From positions 1 to 57,975 of the forward strand of contig NZ_JADWPD010000049.1 in the NCBI RefSeq assembly GCF_017308975.1: a stretch of DNA of 57,975 nucleotides, given 5' to 3'. Origin of the DNA: Amycolatopsis sp. MtRt-6. Its GTDB lineage: Bacteria > Actinomycetota > Actinomycetes > Mycobacteriales > Pseudonocardiaceae. The position numbers were made by a program, and so were the translations under genes. Of the stretch, positions 18,443 through 26,982 are shown piece after piece (position 1 is the stretch's first letter; every line of letters starts with the position of its first letter). The notes below the pieces were generated by a model. It was not told where the DNA came from and searched no databases. It saw nothing but the letters and a program-made list of their open reading frames with translations.

Positions 18443-19068
18443 GCGGGCGCATCTCCGTCGGCGTGATCGAGGACCACCCGCTCTACCGGTACGCGCTGAC
18501 CCGCGTGCTGACCGAGGCACCGGACATCGAGCTGGGCGCGGTGGCGGACTCGGTGGCCCGGTTCGCGGTGCAGGACCAGCCGGCGGGCAGCGTCGTCGTC
18601 CTCGACCTCAAGCTGCGCGGTGTCCAGGACGCGGCCGCGGTCCTGGAAGTGGGGCAGATGGGGCACAAGGTGCTGGTGGTGTCCGCGCACGCGGAACAGC
18701 CGGAGGTCCTCGGCGCGATGCAGGCGGGCGCGAAGGGCTTCCTGTCCAAGGACGTCGACAGTGACGAGCTGCTGCGCGCGATCCGCACGATCGCCGACGA
18801 CAACGCGTACGTGTCACCGACCCTGGCCGGGATGATCATCCAGGACAGCGAGGAACGGCACGCGGGCCCGAAGATCGTGTTGTCGGAGCGGGAAAAGCAG
18901 GTGCTCCGCCTGGTGGCGGCGGGGGAGCGGGACGTCGACGTCGCGGAGATCCTGAACATCAGCGTCCGCACGGTCCGGTCGTACCTGGACCGCATCCGCG
19001 ACAAGACCGGCGAACGGCGACGCGCGGGCTTCGTGCGCGTCGCCATCCGCGAAGGCCTGCTCCGCTAG
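18439..19068 (+). CDS. LuxR/NarL-type response regulator 2, tandem paralogue
   Basis: 209 residues, ATG overlapping the previous stop. Nearly the same architecture as its neighbour: VIEDHPLYR, phospho-acceptor D56 in VVLDLKLRG, LSKDVDSDELLRAI, and an HTH ending TVRSYLDRIRDKTGERRR. The two proteins are clearly duplicates that keep identical blocks in receiver and HTH. They may form heterodimers or bind the same operators with opposite effects, which is inference. The hairpin repeat at 19082 follows its stop and probably ends the transcript. Confidence 0.88.
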   Translation: MSGRISVGVIEDHPLYRYALTRVLTEAPDIELGAVADSVARFAVQDQPAGSVVVLDLKLRGVQDAAAVLEVGQMGHKVLVVSAHAEQPEVLGAMQAGAKGFLSKDVDSDELLRAIRTIADDNAYVSPTLAGMIIQDSEERHAGPKIVLSEREKQVLRLVAAGERDVDVAEILNISVRTVRSYLDRIRDKTGERRRAGFVRVAIREGLLR

Positions 19069-19081
19069 CGCCCCGGCCCCA

Positions 19082-19168
19082 AGCGCCCCAATGTGGCCTT
19101 CGGTGCGTTGAACGCACCGAAGGCCGCCTTGGGTGCGTTGGACGCAACCAAGGCCACATTGGGGCGCT
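19082..19168. repeat. Dispersed hairpin element, copy A
   Basis: Perfect 19-bp inverted arms (19082-19100 and 19150-19168) enclose two smaller hairpins, one with arms GGCCTTCGGTGCGT and its complement. The left arm can pair with either the near arm (19109-19130) or the far arm. It lies between two convergent genes and touches the stop codon of the nitrilase-type gene, so a two-way terminator role is likely. A related copy lies at 45586-45672. Confidence 0.8.
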
Positions 19169-19961
19169 AGAGGCGCCGGTTGGCCAGGGCCCCCGTGGCG
19201 GCGCGGGCCTTGGCCGACACCGCCGGATCCACGTCCACCAGCAGCCTCTCCGGCGCCGCTCCGGCTTGGGCGACGACCCGGCCGAAGCCGTCCGCGACCA
19301 GCGAATACCCGATCCCCGTCGGCGCCTTCGGGTTGACCGTGACGCCCGTCGCCGCGGGGTCGGCCTGGCCGCAGGCCAGCACCCAGCAGCCCGAGTCCAG
19401 CGCCCGCGCCCGCACCAGGACCTCCCACTGCTCGCGCTTGCCCTCGCCGGCGCCCCAGGACGCCGGCAGCAGCACGACGTCGGCGCCGTCGTCGGCCAGT
19501 GCGCGGAACAGCTCCGGGAACCGCACGTCGTAGCAGGTCGCGACGCCGTGGACGACGCCGTCCAGCTCGAACGTCATCGGCGTGGTACCCGGCGCCACCG
19601 TGTCGGACTCGGCGAACCCGAACGCGTCGTAGAGGTGGATCTTGTCGTAGCCGCGGTGGTGCCCGCCGCCGGTGATCAGCAGCGTGTTGCGCACGCGACC
19701 CGCGTCCGCCGGGGTGAACATGCCGGCGACCACCACCACGTCGTGCTCCGCGGCGATGGCGGCCACCGCCGACGCCCACCCGCCGTCGAGCGGCTCCGCG
19801 ACCGGTTCCAGCGGCCGCCCGAACCGCGCCATCGCCGCCTCCGGGAACACGACGATCCGCGCGCCGTCCGCCGCCGCGGCTTCGACGCCTTCGCGAACGA
19901 GCTTCAGGTTCGCCTCCGGATCGTCACCCGAGTTGACCTGGCACAACGCGATTCGCGCCAC
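19167..19961 (-). CDS. Carbon-nitrogen hydrolase (nitrilase superfamily)
   Basis: 264 residues from a GTG with an AGGAGG site at good spacing; an upstream ATG at 19976 would swallow that site. The catalytic triad is visible: E in VVFPEAAM, K in YDKIHLYD and C in ATCYDVRFPE. Nit-type members act on omega-amides or deaminated glutathione; this one's substrate cannot be read from sequence. It is divergent from hisD. Confidence 0.88.
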   Translation of the reverse strand: MARIALCQVNSGDDPEANLKLVREGVEAAAADGARIVVFPEAAMARFGRPLEPVAEPLDGGWASAVAAIAAEHDVVVVAGMFTPADAGRVRNTLLITGGGHHRGYDKIHLYDAFGFAESDTVAPGTTPMTFELDGVVHGVATCYDVRFPELFRALADDGADVVLLPASWGAGEGKREQWEVLVRARALDSGCWVLACGQADPAATGVTVNPKAPTGIGYSLVADGFGRVVAQAGAAPERLLVDVDPAVSAKARAATGALANRRL

Positions 19962-20032
19962 CGCTGCCTCCTGCATGCTGGGATCGGCCGTCACCGGGGA
20001 GTATCGCTGAAAACCCGCTGGGCGTGACCTCG

Positions 20033-20038
20033 TACCCT
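20033..20038 (+). promoter_or_regulatory. -10 element for leaderless hisD mRNA
   Basis: TACCCT with exactly 7 bases to the ATG at 20046, and no ribosome site. This is the actinobacterial leaderless pattern (TANNNT then 6-7 nt then start). Confidence 0.55.
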
Positions 20039-20045
20039 GGTGGTC

Positions 20046-21371
20046 ATGTTGAACCGCACCGACCTGCGTGGGCAGGTCCCGACCGCCGCCGAACTGCGCG
20101 CCACGCTCCCTCGCGCCGAATACGACGTGGACGCGGCGCTGCATCACGTGCGCCCGGTGGTCGAGGCGGTCCGTGACCGCGGTGTCGAAGCCGTCCTCGA
20201 GTACACCGAGCGGTTCGACCAGGTCCGCCCGGCCGCCGTGCGGGTGCCGCGTGCCGCGTTGATGCAGGCCCTGCGGGAGCTGGACCCGGCCGTGCGCGCG
20301 GCGCTGGAGGAGTCGATCACCCGCGCCCGGAAGGTGCACGCCGAGCAGCGCCGCACCGACGTCACGACCACCGTCGTCGAGGGCGGCACGGTCACCGAGA
20401 AGTGGGTGCCGGTCGAGCGCGTCGGGCTGTACGCGCCGGGCGGGCTGGCGGTGTACCCGTCGACCGTGGTGATGAACGTCGTCCCGGCGCAGATCGCCGG
20501 CGTCGGCTCGCTGGTCGTCTGCTCGCCGCCGCAGGCCGCGTTCGACGGCCTGCCGCACCCGACCATCCTCGCCGCGGCCGAGCTGCTCGGCGTCGACGAG
20601 GTGTGGGCGGCGGGCGGCGCGCAGGCCGTCGCGTTGCTGGCGTACGGCGGCACGGACACCGACGGCGCCGAGCTGGCCCCGGTCGACGTCGTCACCGGGC
20701 CGGGCAACATCTACCTCACCGCGGCCAAGCGCCTCCTGCGCGGCCTGATCGGCATCGACGCCGAGGCGGGGCCGACCGAGATCGCCATCCTCGCCGACGA
20801 GACGGCCGACCCGGTGCACGTCGCCGCCGACCTGATCAGCCAGGCCGAGCACGACCCGCTGGCCGCGAGCGTGCTGGTGACGACGTCGCCCGAGCTGGCC
20901 GACGCCGTCGACAAGGAGCTGACCGGCCGCGTCGCCGCGACGAAGCACAGCTCGCGGGTCGCCGAAGCCCTGTCCGGCAAGCAGTCCGGCGTCATCCTGG
21001 TGTCCACAGTGGACGAGGGGCTGCGCGTCGTCGACGCCTACGCCGCCGAGCACCTGGAGATCCAGACGGCGGACGCGCGTTCGGTGGCGGCCCGGGTCCG
21101 CAACGCGGGCGCGATCTTCGTCGGCGCGTACGCCCCGGTGTCGCTCGGCGACTACTGCGCCGGGTCCAACCACGTGCTGCCCACCGGCGGGTTCGCCCGC
21201 CACTCCTCGGGCCTGTCCGTGCAGAGCTTCCTCAAGGGCATCCACGTCGTGGACTACTCCGAGGAGGCGCTGCGCGAGGTCGCCGGCCGCGTCGTCGCGC
21301 TGGCCGACGCCGAGGACCTGCCCGCGCACGGCGAGGCCGTCGCCGCGCGCTTCGGAGGTTCGGTCCGATGA
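20046..21371 (+). CDS. hisD: Histidinol dehydrogenase
   Basis: 441 residues from ATG 20046 (an upstream GTG at 20040 is in frame but lies next to the -10 element). HisD catalyses the last two steps of histidine synthesis. Family blocks are present: GLYAPGGLAVYPSTV, GPGNIYLTAAKR, AGPTEIAILAD, QAEHDPLAASVLVTT and NHVLPTGGFARHSSGLSV with the zinc and catalytic histidines. First gene of the hisD-hisC-hisB operon; its stop overlaps hisC (ATGA). Confidence 0.97.
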   Translation: MLNRTDLRGQVPTAAELRATLPRAEYDVDAALHHVRPVVEAVRDRGVEAVLEYTERFDQVRPAAVRVPRAALMQALRELDPAVRAALEESITRARKVHAEQRRTDVTTTVVEGGTVTEKWVPVERVGLYAPGGLAVYPSTVVMNVVPAQIAGVGSLVVCSPPQAAFDGLPHPTILAAAELLGVDEVWAAGGAQAVALLAYGGTDTDGAELAPVDVVTGPGNIYLTAAKRLLRGLIGIDAEAGPTEIAILADETADPVHVAADLISQAEHDPLAASVLVTTSPELADAVDKELTGRVAATKHSSRVAEALSGKQSGVILVSTVDEGLRVVDAYAAEHLEIQTADARSVAARVRNAGAIFVGAYAPVSLGDYCAGSNHVLPTGGFARHSSGLSVQSFLKGIHVVDYSEEALREVAGRVVALADAEDLPAHGEAVAARFGGSVR

Positions 21372-22468
21372 CGATCGGCGAAGAGGTCACTCTGGACCAG
21401 CTGCCGCTGCGGGACGACCTGCGCGGCAAGTCGCCGTACGGGGCGCCGCAGCTGGACGTCCCGGTCCGGCTGAACACGAACGAGAACCCGTACCCGCCGC
21501 CGCCCGCGCTGGTCGCGGACGTGGCGGAGGCGGTGCGCGCGGAGGCGGCTGAACTGCACCGCTACCCCGACCGCGACGCGGTGGGGCTGCGGCAGGACCT
21601 GGCCGACTACCTGAGCGTGTCGACGCGGGTGGTGCTGTCGGAGGCGAACGTCTGGGCCGCCAACGGGTCCAACGAGGTGCTGCAGCAGATCCTGCAGGCG
21701 TTCGGCGGGCCGGGGCGCAGCGCGCTGGGCTTCGAGCCGTCGTACTCGATGCACCCGATCATCGCGTCGGGCACCCGCACCGAGTGGGTTCCGGCCCCGC
21801 GCCGCGACGACTTCACGCTCGACACGGCCGCGGCGGCCGCTCTCGTTCGCTCGAAGCGGCCGGACATCGTGTTCGTCACCAGCCCGAACAACCCGACGGG
21901 CGGGTCGATCCCGCTCGACGAGCTGCGCTCGTTGCTCGACGCGGCCACCGGCATGGTGGTCGTCGACGAGGCGTACGCGGAGTTCTCGTCGCAGCCGAGC
22001 GCGGTCTCTTTGCTGGCGGACTACCCGGCGTCGTTGATCGTGTCGCGCACGATGAGCAAGGCGTTCGCCTTCGCGGGCGGCCGGCTCGGCTACCTGGCGG
22101 CGGCGCCGGCGGTGGTCGACGCGCTGCAGCTGGTGCGCCTGCCGTACCACCTGTCGCGGCTGACGCAGGCGGCGGCGCGGGCGGCGCTGCGGCACGCGGA
22201 CGCCACTTTGGACAGTGTGCACAAGCTGGCCGCGGAGCGCGACCGCGTCGTGGAAGCGCTGGCGGGCCTGGGTTACGACCCGGTGCCGAGCGACTCGAAC
22301 TTCGTCCTCTTCGGACGGTTCGCGTCCCCGTCGGCGGCCTGGCAGTCCTATTTGGATCGCGGGGTGCTGATCCGCGACCCGGGCATCCCCGGTCACCTGC
22401 GCGTGAGCATCGGCACCCCGGAAGAGAACGACGCCTTCCTCGAGGCGAGTAAGGAAGTCTCGCGATGA
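21368..22468 (+). CDS. hisC: Histidinol-phosphate aminotransferase
   Basis: 366 residues of a PLP fold-type I aminotransferase. LNTNENPYPPPP opens the substrate site, SPNNPTGG contacts PLP, VVDEAYAEF gives the pyridine aspartate, and K231 in SRTMSKAFAFAGGRLGY is the PLP lysine. It makes histidinol phosphate from imidazole acetol phosphate. Translationally coupled to hisD and hisB by ATGA overlaps. Confidence 0.96.
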   Translation: MTIGEEVTLDQLPLRDDLRGKSPYGAPQLDVPVRLNTNENPYPPPPALVADVAEAVRAEAAELHRYPDRDAVGLRQDLADYLSVSTRVVLSEANVWAANGSNEVLQQILQAFGGPGRSALGFEPSYSMHPIIASGTRTEWVPAPRRDDFTLDTAAAAALVRSKRPDIVFVTSPNNPTGGSIPLDELRSLLDAATGMVVVDEAYAEFSSQPSAVSLLADYPASLIVSRTMSKAFAFAGGRLGYLAAAPAVVDALQLVRLPYHLSRLTQAAARAALRHADATLDSVHKLAAERDRVVEALAGLGYDPVPSDSNFVLFGRFASPSAAWQSYLDRGVLIRDPGIPGHLRVSIGTPEENDAFLEASKEVSR

Positions 22469-23064
22469 CCCGCATCGGCAAGGTCGAACGGACCACCAAG
22501 GAGTCCTCGATCGCCGTCCAGCTGGACCTGGACGGAACGGGCGAGGTCGAGATCTCGACCGGCGTCCCGTTCTACGACCACATGCTGACGGCGTTCGGCG
22601 TCCACGGCTCCCTGGACCTCAAGATCGAGGCCACGGGCGACGTCCACATCGACGCCCACCACACGGTGGAGGACACGGCGATCGTGCTGGGCCAGGCGAT
22701 CCGCCAGGCCCTGGGCGACAAGAGCGGCATCCGCCGCTTTGGCGACGCCTGGATCCCGATGGACGAGACGCTGGCCCACGCGGCCATCGACGTCTCCGGG
22801 CGGCCGTACTGCGTCCATGTGGGCGAGCCGGAGCAGTTCACCACGTTCACGATCGGCGGCAACTACCCGTTCGTGCTGACCCGGCACGTGTTCGACTCGC
22901 TGGCGTTCCACGCGCAGATCGCGTTGCACGTGCGGGTGATCCACGGCCGCGACCCGCACCACATCGCGGAGGCGGAGTACAAGGCGGTGGCCCGGGCGCT
23001 GCGCGCGGCCACCGAGCCGGACCCGCGCGCGGGCGGCATCCCCTCGACGAAGGGCGTCCTCTAA
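22465..23064 (+). CDS. hisB: Imidazoleglycerol-phosphate dehydratase
   Basis: 199 residues, the usual size for the monofunctional enzyme. Metal-binding blocks PFYDHMLTAFGVH, DAHHTVEDTAIVLGQA and the later HHIAEAEYKAVARALR are intact. Last gene of this his operon. Its 3' end overlaps by four bases the convergent metallo-hydrolase gene. The next his gene, hisH, lies 11 kb away. Confidence 0.97.
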   Translation: MTRIGKVERTTKESSIAVQLDLDGTGEVEISTGVPFYDHMLTAFGVHGSLDLKIEATGDVHIDAHHTVEDTAIVLGQAIRQALGDKSGIRRFGDAWIPMDETLAHAAIDVSGRPYCVHVGEPEQFTTFTIGGNYPFVLTRHVFDSLAFHAQIALHVRVIHGRDPHHIAEAEYKAVARALRAATEPDPRAGGIPSTKGVL

Positions 23065-23783
23065 ACCTCGTACCCGGTCCCTGGCGTGGCGACCGCGTCG
23101 GTTCCGGCGCGGCCGGCTGCCTCGGCCGGCTCGAGGAACGGGCCGATGTGGGTGAGCACGAGCTTCCCCGCGGCGTGGGCGGCGCGGGCCGCGTCCTCCG
23201 GGGTCAGGTGCACCGGCGACGGCGTCGGCACGTCGGCCTCGCACAGGAAGAGGTCGGCGCCGCCGGCCAGTTCGGTGAGTGCCGCGCACGGGCCCGTGTC
23301 GCCGGAATAGGCCAGCACCCGGGCGCCGTCGGTGACGCGGACGCCGAACGCCGGGAAGCCGTGCTCGACCGCCCTGGTGGCCAGGGTGAGGCCGTCGACC
23401 TCGGCGAAGTGACCGTCGTGCAGCTCGTGCACGGCGAAGGCCTGCCCGATCGGCGCCGGCCCGGTGTTGCTCAGGAACGCACCGAGCCGTTCGCCGATCC
23501 CCGGCGGCCCGTAGAGCGGCATCGGCTTCGCGGGCCGCAGCTCGGCGAAGAGCAGCGCGTAGACGGCGGGCAGCAGGTCGGCGACGTGGTCGGCGTGCAG
23601 GTGCGAAATCCAGATGGCGTCGACGTCGGTGAGCGCGGTGTGCTCCTGAAGCGCGGCGAGGGTGCCGGGGCCGGCGTCGAGCCAGACGGTCGCTCCGCCG
23701 CCGCGTACCAGGTAGCCGGAACACGGCTCGCCGGGCCGCGGATAGGGGCTCGCGCTGCCCAGCACGATCAGTTCCATGGGCAT
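23061..23783 (-). CDS. MBL-fold metallo-hydrolase
   Basis: 240 residues. The metallo-beta-lactamase motif HLHADH (in WISHLHADHVADLL) and downstream ligands in YSGDTG and THIGPF support a binuclear metal site of the RNase Z-like or phosphodiesterase type. Substrate unknown. Starts at 23783 or 23777 are both possible. It shares a short, overlapping divergent promoter region with the small membrane gene at 23801. Confidence 0.85.
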   Translation of the reverse strand: MPMELIVLGSASPYPRPGEPCSGYLVRGGGATVWLDAGPGTLAALQEHTALTDVDAIWISHLHADHVADLLPAVYALLFAELRPAKPMPLYGPPGIGERLGAFLSNTGPAPIGQAFAVHELHDGHFAEVDGLTLATRAVEHGFPAFGVRVTDGARVLAYSGDTGPCAALTELAGGADLFLCEADVPTPSPVHLTPEDAARAAHAAGKLVLTHIGPFLEPAEAAGRAGTDAVATPGTGYEV

Positions 23784-23787
23784 GTGG

Positions 23788-23794
23788 CACCCTA
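23788..23794. promoter_or_regulatory. Overlapping divergent -10 elements
   Basis: CACCCT (23788-23793) lies 7 nt before GTG 23801 on the plus strand. The same bases read TAGGGT on the minus strand, 5 nt before ATG 23783. Both neighbours could be leaderless from one shared element. Confidence 0.35.
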
Positions 23795-23800
23795 ACCGGC

Positions 23801-23959
23801 GTGAACAGTGGTGTGGTCGGCGTGCTCCTGCTCGCCCTCGGCGGGTTCCTGGTCGGCGGCGTCTATTCGACCTGGAAGACGGCCAAGTTCCTGGCCGTGG
23901 TCCTGGGTATCGCCGCCGTCCTCGCCATCGGTGGCGCCATCTTCTGGTTCTCCAGCTGA
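23801..23959 (+). CDS. Small two-helix membrane protein, 52 aa
   Basis: GTG start at 23801. The peptide has two hydrophobic stretches around a polar STWKTAK turn (GVLLLALGGFLVGGVY, then FLAVVLGIAAVLAIGGAIFW), ending SS. Function unknown. It looks genuine because it has a start-proximal promoter element, ordinary codon use and a terminator hairpin 7 bases after its stop. Confidence 0.7.
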   Translation: MNSGVVGVLLLALGGFLVGGVYSTWKTAKFLAVVLGIAAVLAIGGAIFWFSS

Positions 23960-23965
23960 GAAACG

Positions 23966-24001
23966 GCGAAGGCCCCCTCGGCGTACCGAGAGGGCCTTCG
24001 C
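23966..24001. terminator. Bidirectional hairpin terminator
   Basis: A 16-bp stem with one mismatch and a CGTA loop (arms 23966-23981 and 23986-24001, GCGAAGGCC.../...GGCCTTCGC). It lies between the small membrane gene and the convergent transporter gene and can serve both. Confidence 0.75.
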
Positions 24002-24008
24002 GCGGAAA

Positions 24009-26183
24009 TCAGCGGCTCGCGCCGACCAGCTCCCGCTCCTCGGGCTCGTCGAGGTGCTTCGTGAGCTTCTCGCCCTCGACGTCGACGTCCGGCAGGATCC
24101 GGTCCAGCCACTTCGGCAGCCACCACGCGCCGCGGCCGAGCAGGGACATCACCGCCGGGACCAGCGTCATGCGGACCACGAACGCGTCCACCAGCACGCC
24201 GAACGCCAGCGCGAAGCCGATCGACTGGATCAGCGACGACTCGGCGAGGACGAAGCCGGCGAACACGCTGATCATGATCAGCGCCGCCGCGACCACCACG
24301 CGCGCCCCGTGGCGGAAGCCCGTCACCATCGCTTCCTGCGGCTCCGCGCCGTGGACGTGCTCCTCGCGCATCCGCGTCACCAGGAACACCTGGTAGTCCA
24401 TCGCCAGCCCGAACAGCACGCCGATCAGCAGGATCGGCAGCATGCTCATGATCGGGCCGGTCGAGGAGACGCCGAGCAGGTCCGTCAGCCAGCCCCACTG
24501 GAACACCGCGACCACCGCGCCGAACGTCGCCGCGACCGAGCCGAGGAAGCCGATCGTCGCCTTCAGCGGCACCACCACCGAGCGGAACACCAGCATCAGC
24601 AGCACGAACGCCAGCCCGACGATCAGCGCCAGGTACGGCAGCATCGCGTCCGACAGCTTCTCGGAGACGTCGATGTTCGCCGCGGTCTGGCCGGTGACGG
24701 ACAGCTTCGCGTCCAGCGTGCCCGATTCGGCGCGGATCGCGGCCACGAGGTTTTCGGTCTCCGTGCTGCTCGGGCCGCTCTTCGGGATCACCGTGAGCAG
24801 TGCCGTGTCGCCGGCCTGGTTGAGGCGCAGCGGGGTGACGGCGGCGACGTCCGGCAGCTTCTGGATGCCGGCCGCGGCCTGGCCGAGGGCGGCCTGGCGG
24901 TTGGCGCTCTGCGAGACGTCGACGACGACCAGCAGCGGCCCGTTGGAGCCTTCGCCGAAGCTGCGGCTGGCGATCTCGTACGCCTTGCGCTGCGTCGACT
25001 CCGGCGCCGCGGTGCTGTCGTTGGGCAGGCCGAGCTGCATGCCCAGGGCGGGCAGCGCGACGACGGCCATCCCGGCCAGCGCGACCAGCAGCACCGGGAT
25101 CCGGTGCCGGTCGACGAACCGCGCCCAGCGCTCGCCGTGCGTCGTTTCGACCGGCTTGCGGCGCAGCCGGATGCGGCCGCCGGCGACCCGGGAACCGGCG
25201 AAGCCGAGGATCGCGGGCAGCAGCGTCAGGGCGATGAGCACGGCGATCGCGACGGTGACGGCCGCGGCGACGCCCATCTGGCCGAGGAAGGGGATACCGA
25301 TGACGGTGAGGCCGGCCAGCGCGATGATGACGGTGAGCCCGGCGAAGACGACGGCGGACCCGGCGGTGCCCGCGGCGCGGCCGGCGGCTTCCTCGGGGTC
25401 GCGGCCGATGCCGAGTTCGTGCCGGTAGCGCGACACGATGAACAGCGCGTAGTCGATGCCGACGGCCAGGCCGATCATCAGCGCCAGGACCGGCGTGTTC
25501 GAGTTCAGCTCGAGGAACCCGGAGGCGAAGAAGATGCCCGCCATCCCGGTGCCGACGCCGATCAGCGCGGTGAGCAGCGGGATGCCGGCCGCGAGCAGCG
25601 AGCCGAACGTGATCACCAGCACGACGGCGGCCACGGCGACGCCCAGGCCCTCGGTGGCGCCGGTCGCGGGCACGCCCTGCACGGCATCACCGCCGAACTC
25701 GATGGTGAACCCGGCGGCGCGGCCGGCGTTCGCGGTGTCCAGCAGCGCCTGACGGTCGTCGTCGGTCAGTTCGTACGCTTTCGCTCCGTAACTGACCTGG
25801 GCGAGCGCGACGCGCTGATCGGGTGAGATCGCCTGCGCCTGGAACGGGTCGACCACGGCGGCGACCTTCGGCGCCGTCTTCAGCTGCCCGACGAGGGCTT
25901 CGACGGCGGCCTTGCCCTTGGCGTCGGTCACCGTGGTCCCGGCCGGAGCCTCGATGACCACGCGCGCGGTGGCGCCACCCGCGTTGGCCTGCGGAAACTT
26001 CTCGGTGAGCTGGTCGATCGCCCGCTGCGACTCGGTGCCGGGGATCGTCACCGAGTTCGACAGCTGGCCCGACAGCGTCAGCGCGCCCAGGCCCAGTGCC
26101 ACCAGGACCGCCGCCCAGACGGCCGCGACCAGCGCTCTGCGCCGGAAGGAAAACCGGCCGAGCCGGTACAGGAAGGTCGCCAC
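24009..26183 (-). CDS. MMPL/RND-family transporter
   Basis: 724 residues from a GTG with GGAG upstream. Two repeats, each of one helix, a large extracytoplasmic loop and a five-helix block (blocks near residues 175-330 and 515-690), give the ~12-helix MMPL topology. Family blocks are DYALFIVSRYRHELG in the first half and DYQVFLVTRMREE in the second. It likely exports a lipid or drug using the proton gradient. It is divergent from a TetR gene, with an operator array between them, so substrate-induced pump control is likely. Confidence 0.92.
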   Translation of the reverse strand: MATFLYRLGRFSFRRRALVAAVWAAVLVALGLGALTLSGQLSNSVTIPGTESQRAIDQLTEKFPQANAGGATARVVIEAPAGTTVTDAKGKAAVEALVGQLKTAPKVAAVVDPFQAQAISPDQRVALAQVSYGAKAYELTDDDRQALLDTANAGRAAGFTIEFGGDAVQGVPATGATEGLGVAVAAVVLVITFGSLLAAGIPLLTALIGVGTGMAGIFFASGFLELNSNTPVLALMIGLAVGIDYALFIVSRYRHELGIGRDPEEAAGRAAGTAGSAVVFAGLTVIIALAGLTVIGIPFLGQMGVAAAVTVAIAVLIALTLLPAILGFAGSRVAGGRIRLRRKPVETTHGERWARFVDRHRIPVLLVALAGMAVVALPALGMQLGLPNDSTAAPESTQRKAYEIASRSFGEGSNGPLLVVVDVSQSANRQAALGQAAAGIQKLPDVAAVTPLRLNQAGDTALLTVIPKSGPSSTETENLVAAIRAESGTLDAKLSVTGQTAANIDVSEKLSDAMLPYLALIVGLAFVLLMLVFRSVVVPLKATIGFLGSVAATFGAVVAVFQWGWLTDLLGVSSTGPIMSMLPILLIGVLFGLAMDYQVFLVTRMREEHVHGAEPQEAMVTGFRHGARVVVAAALIMISVFAGFVLAESSLIQSIGFALAFGVLVDAFVVRMTLVPAVMSLLGRGAWWLPKWLDRILPDVDVEGEKLTKHLDEPEERELVGASR

Positions 26184-26240
26184 GAGTCAGCTCCGTTTCG
26201 CCCGAACGGGGTCAGTTCACTCCATAGGGTCCTTGTCAAG

Positions 26241-26351
26241 CTAGCCGATCGGCAAGGGAGACTCCAAGCCGATCGGCAAGTATGTGACTTGCCGAACAGC
26301 AAGGTGGATCCCTAGCCGTTCGGCTAGTAAGGCGGTTTGCCGATCGACAAG
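26241..26351. promoter_or_regulatory. Array of five TetR-type operators
   Basis: Five 16-bp near-palindromes start at 26241, 26265, 26288, 26312 and 26336 (steps 24, 23, 24, 24). Examples: CTAGCCGATCGGCAAG, CTTGCCGAACAGCAAG, CTAGCCGTTCGGCTAG. The shared form is C-W-W-GCCGATCGGC-W-W-G. The last copy contains TTGCCG (26337-26342), which with TAGGCT (26360-26365) at 17-bp spacing forms the likely promoter of the TetR gene. Confidence 0.85.
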
Positions 26352-26388
26352 GCGTGACGTAGGCTCCGACGGCTGCTGAGGAGGAAGA

Positions 26389-26982
26389 ATGACCGCCGGC
26401 CCGGCCGAGGACACCCGGACCCGATTGCTGCAGACCGCGCTGCGGCTGTTCACCGAACACGGGGTCGAGGGCACGTCGCTGCAGATGATCGCCGACGCGC
26501 TGGGGATCACGAAGGCGGCGGTGTACTACCACTTCAAGACGAAGGCGGAGATCACCGAGGCGGTGGCCGAGCCGGGCGTGCGAGACCTGGACGACCTGGT
26601 ACGCCGAGCGGCGGCCCAGAAGCGCCGGGGCGCGCAGGTGGATCTGTTGCTGGAGGGGTTCGTCGACCTGGTGATCCGCCACCGCGCGCTGGTGGCGCTG
26701 TTTTCGAGCGATCCGGGCATCGCCCGCGCGATCGAGAAGTCGGCCCACGGCGGCACGGAGGGCTTCGGCCAGGCGCTCCTCGGCATCTTCTCCGGCCCCA
26801 ACCCGGACACGACGGCCCGCGTCAACGCCATGGTGGCCCTGACGGGCATAGCAATGGCGGGCGGCTCCCCGGACCTGGCCGGCCTGGGCGACGAGGAACT
26901 GCGCGCGGAGCTCCTGGACGTGGGCCGCCGCCTCCTGGGCCGCCCCCGCCGCCGAACCCTCACCCCCGTGTCGTCCCTCTAA
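26389..26982 (+). CDS. TetR-family repressor of the MMPL pump
   Basis: 197 residues with a GAGGAGGAAG ribosome site. The N-terminal HTH is canonical (TRTRLLQTALRLFTEHGVEG, then MIADALGITKAAVYYHFKTKAEI). The C-terminal ligand domain is TetR-like. Autoregulation and control of the divergent transporter follow from the five operators that fill the shared intergenic region. Confidence 0.9.
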   Translation: MTAGPAEDTRTRLLQTALRLFTEHGVEGTSLQMIADALGITKAAVYYHFKTKAEITEAVAEPGVRDLDDLVRRAAAQKRRGAQVDLLLEGFVDLVIRHRALVALFSSDPGIARAIEKSAHGGTEGFGQALLGIFSGPNPDTTARVNAMVALTGIAMAGGSPDLAGLGDEELRAELLDVGRRLLGRPRRRTLTPVSSL

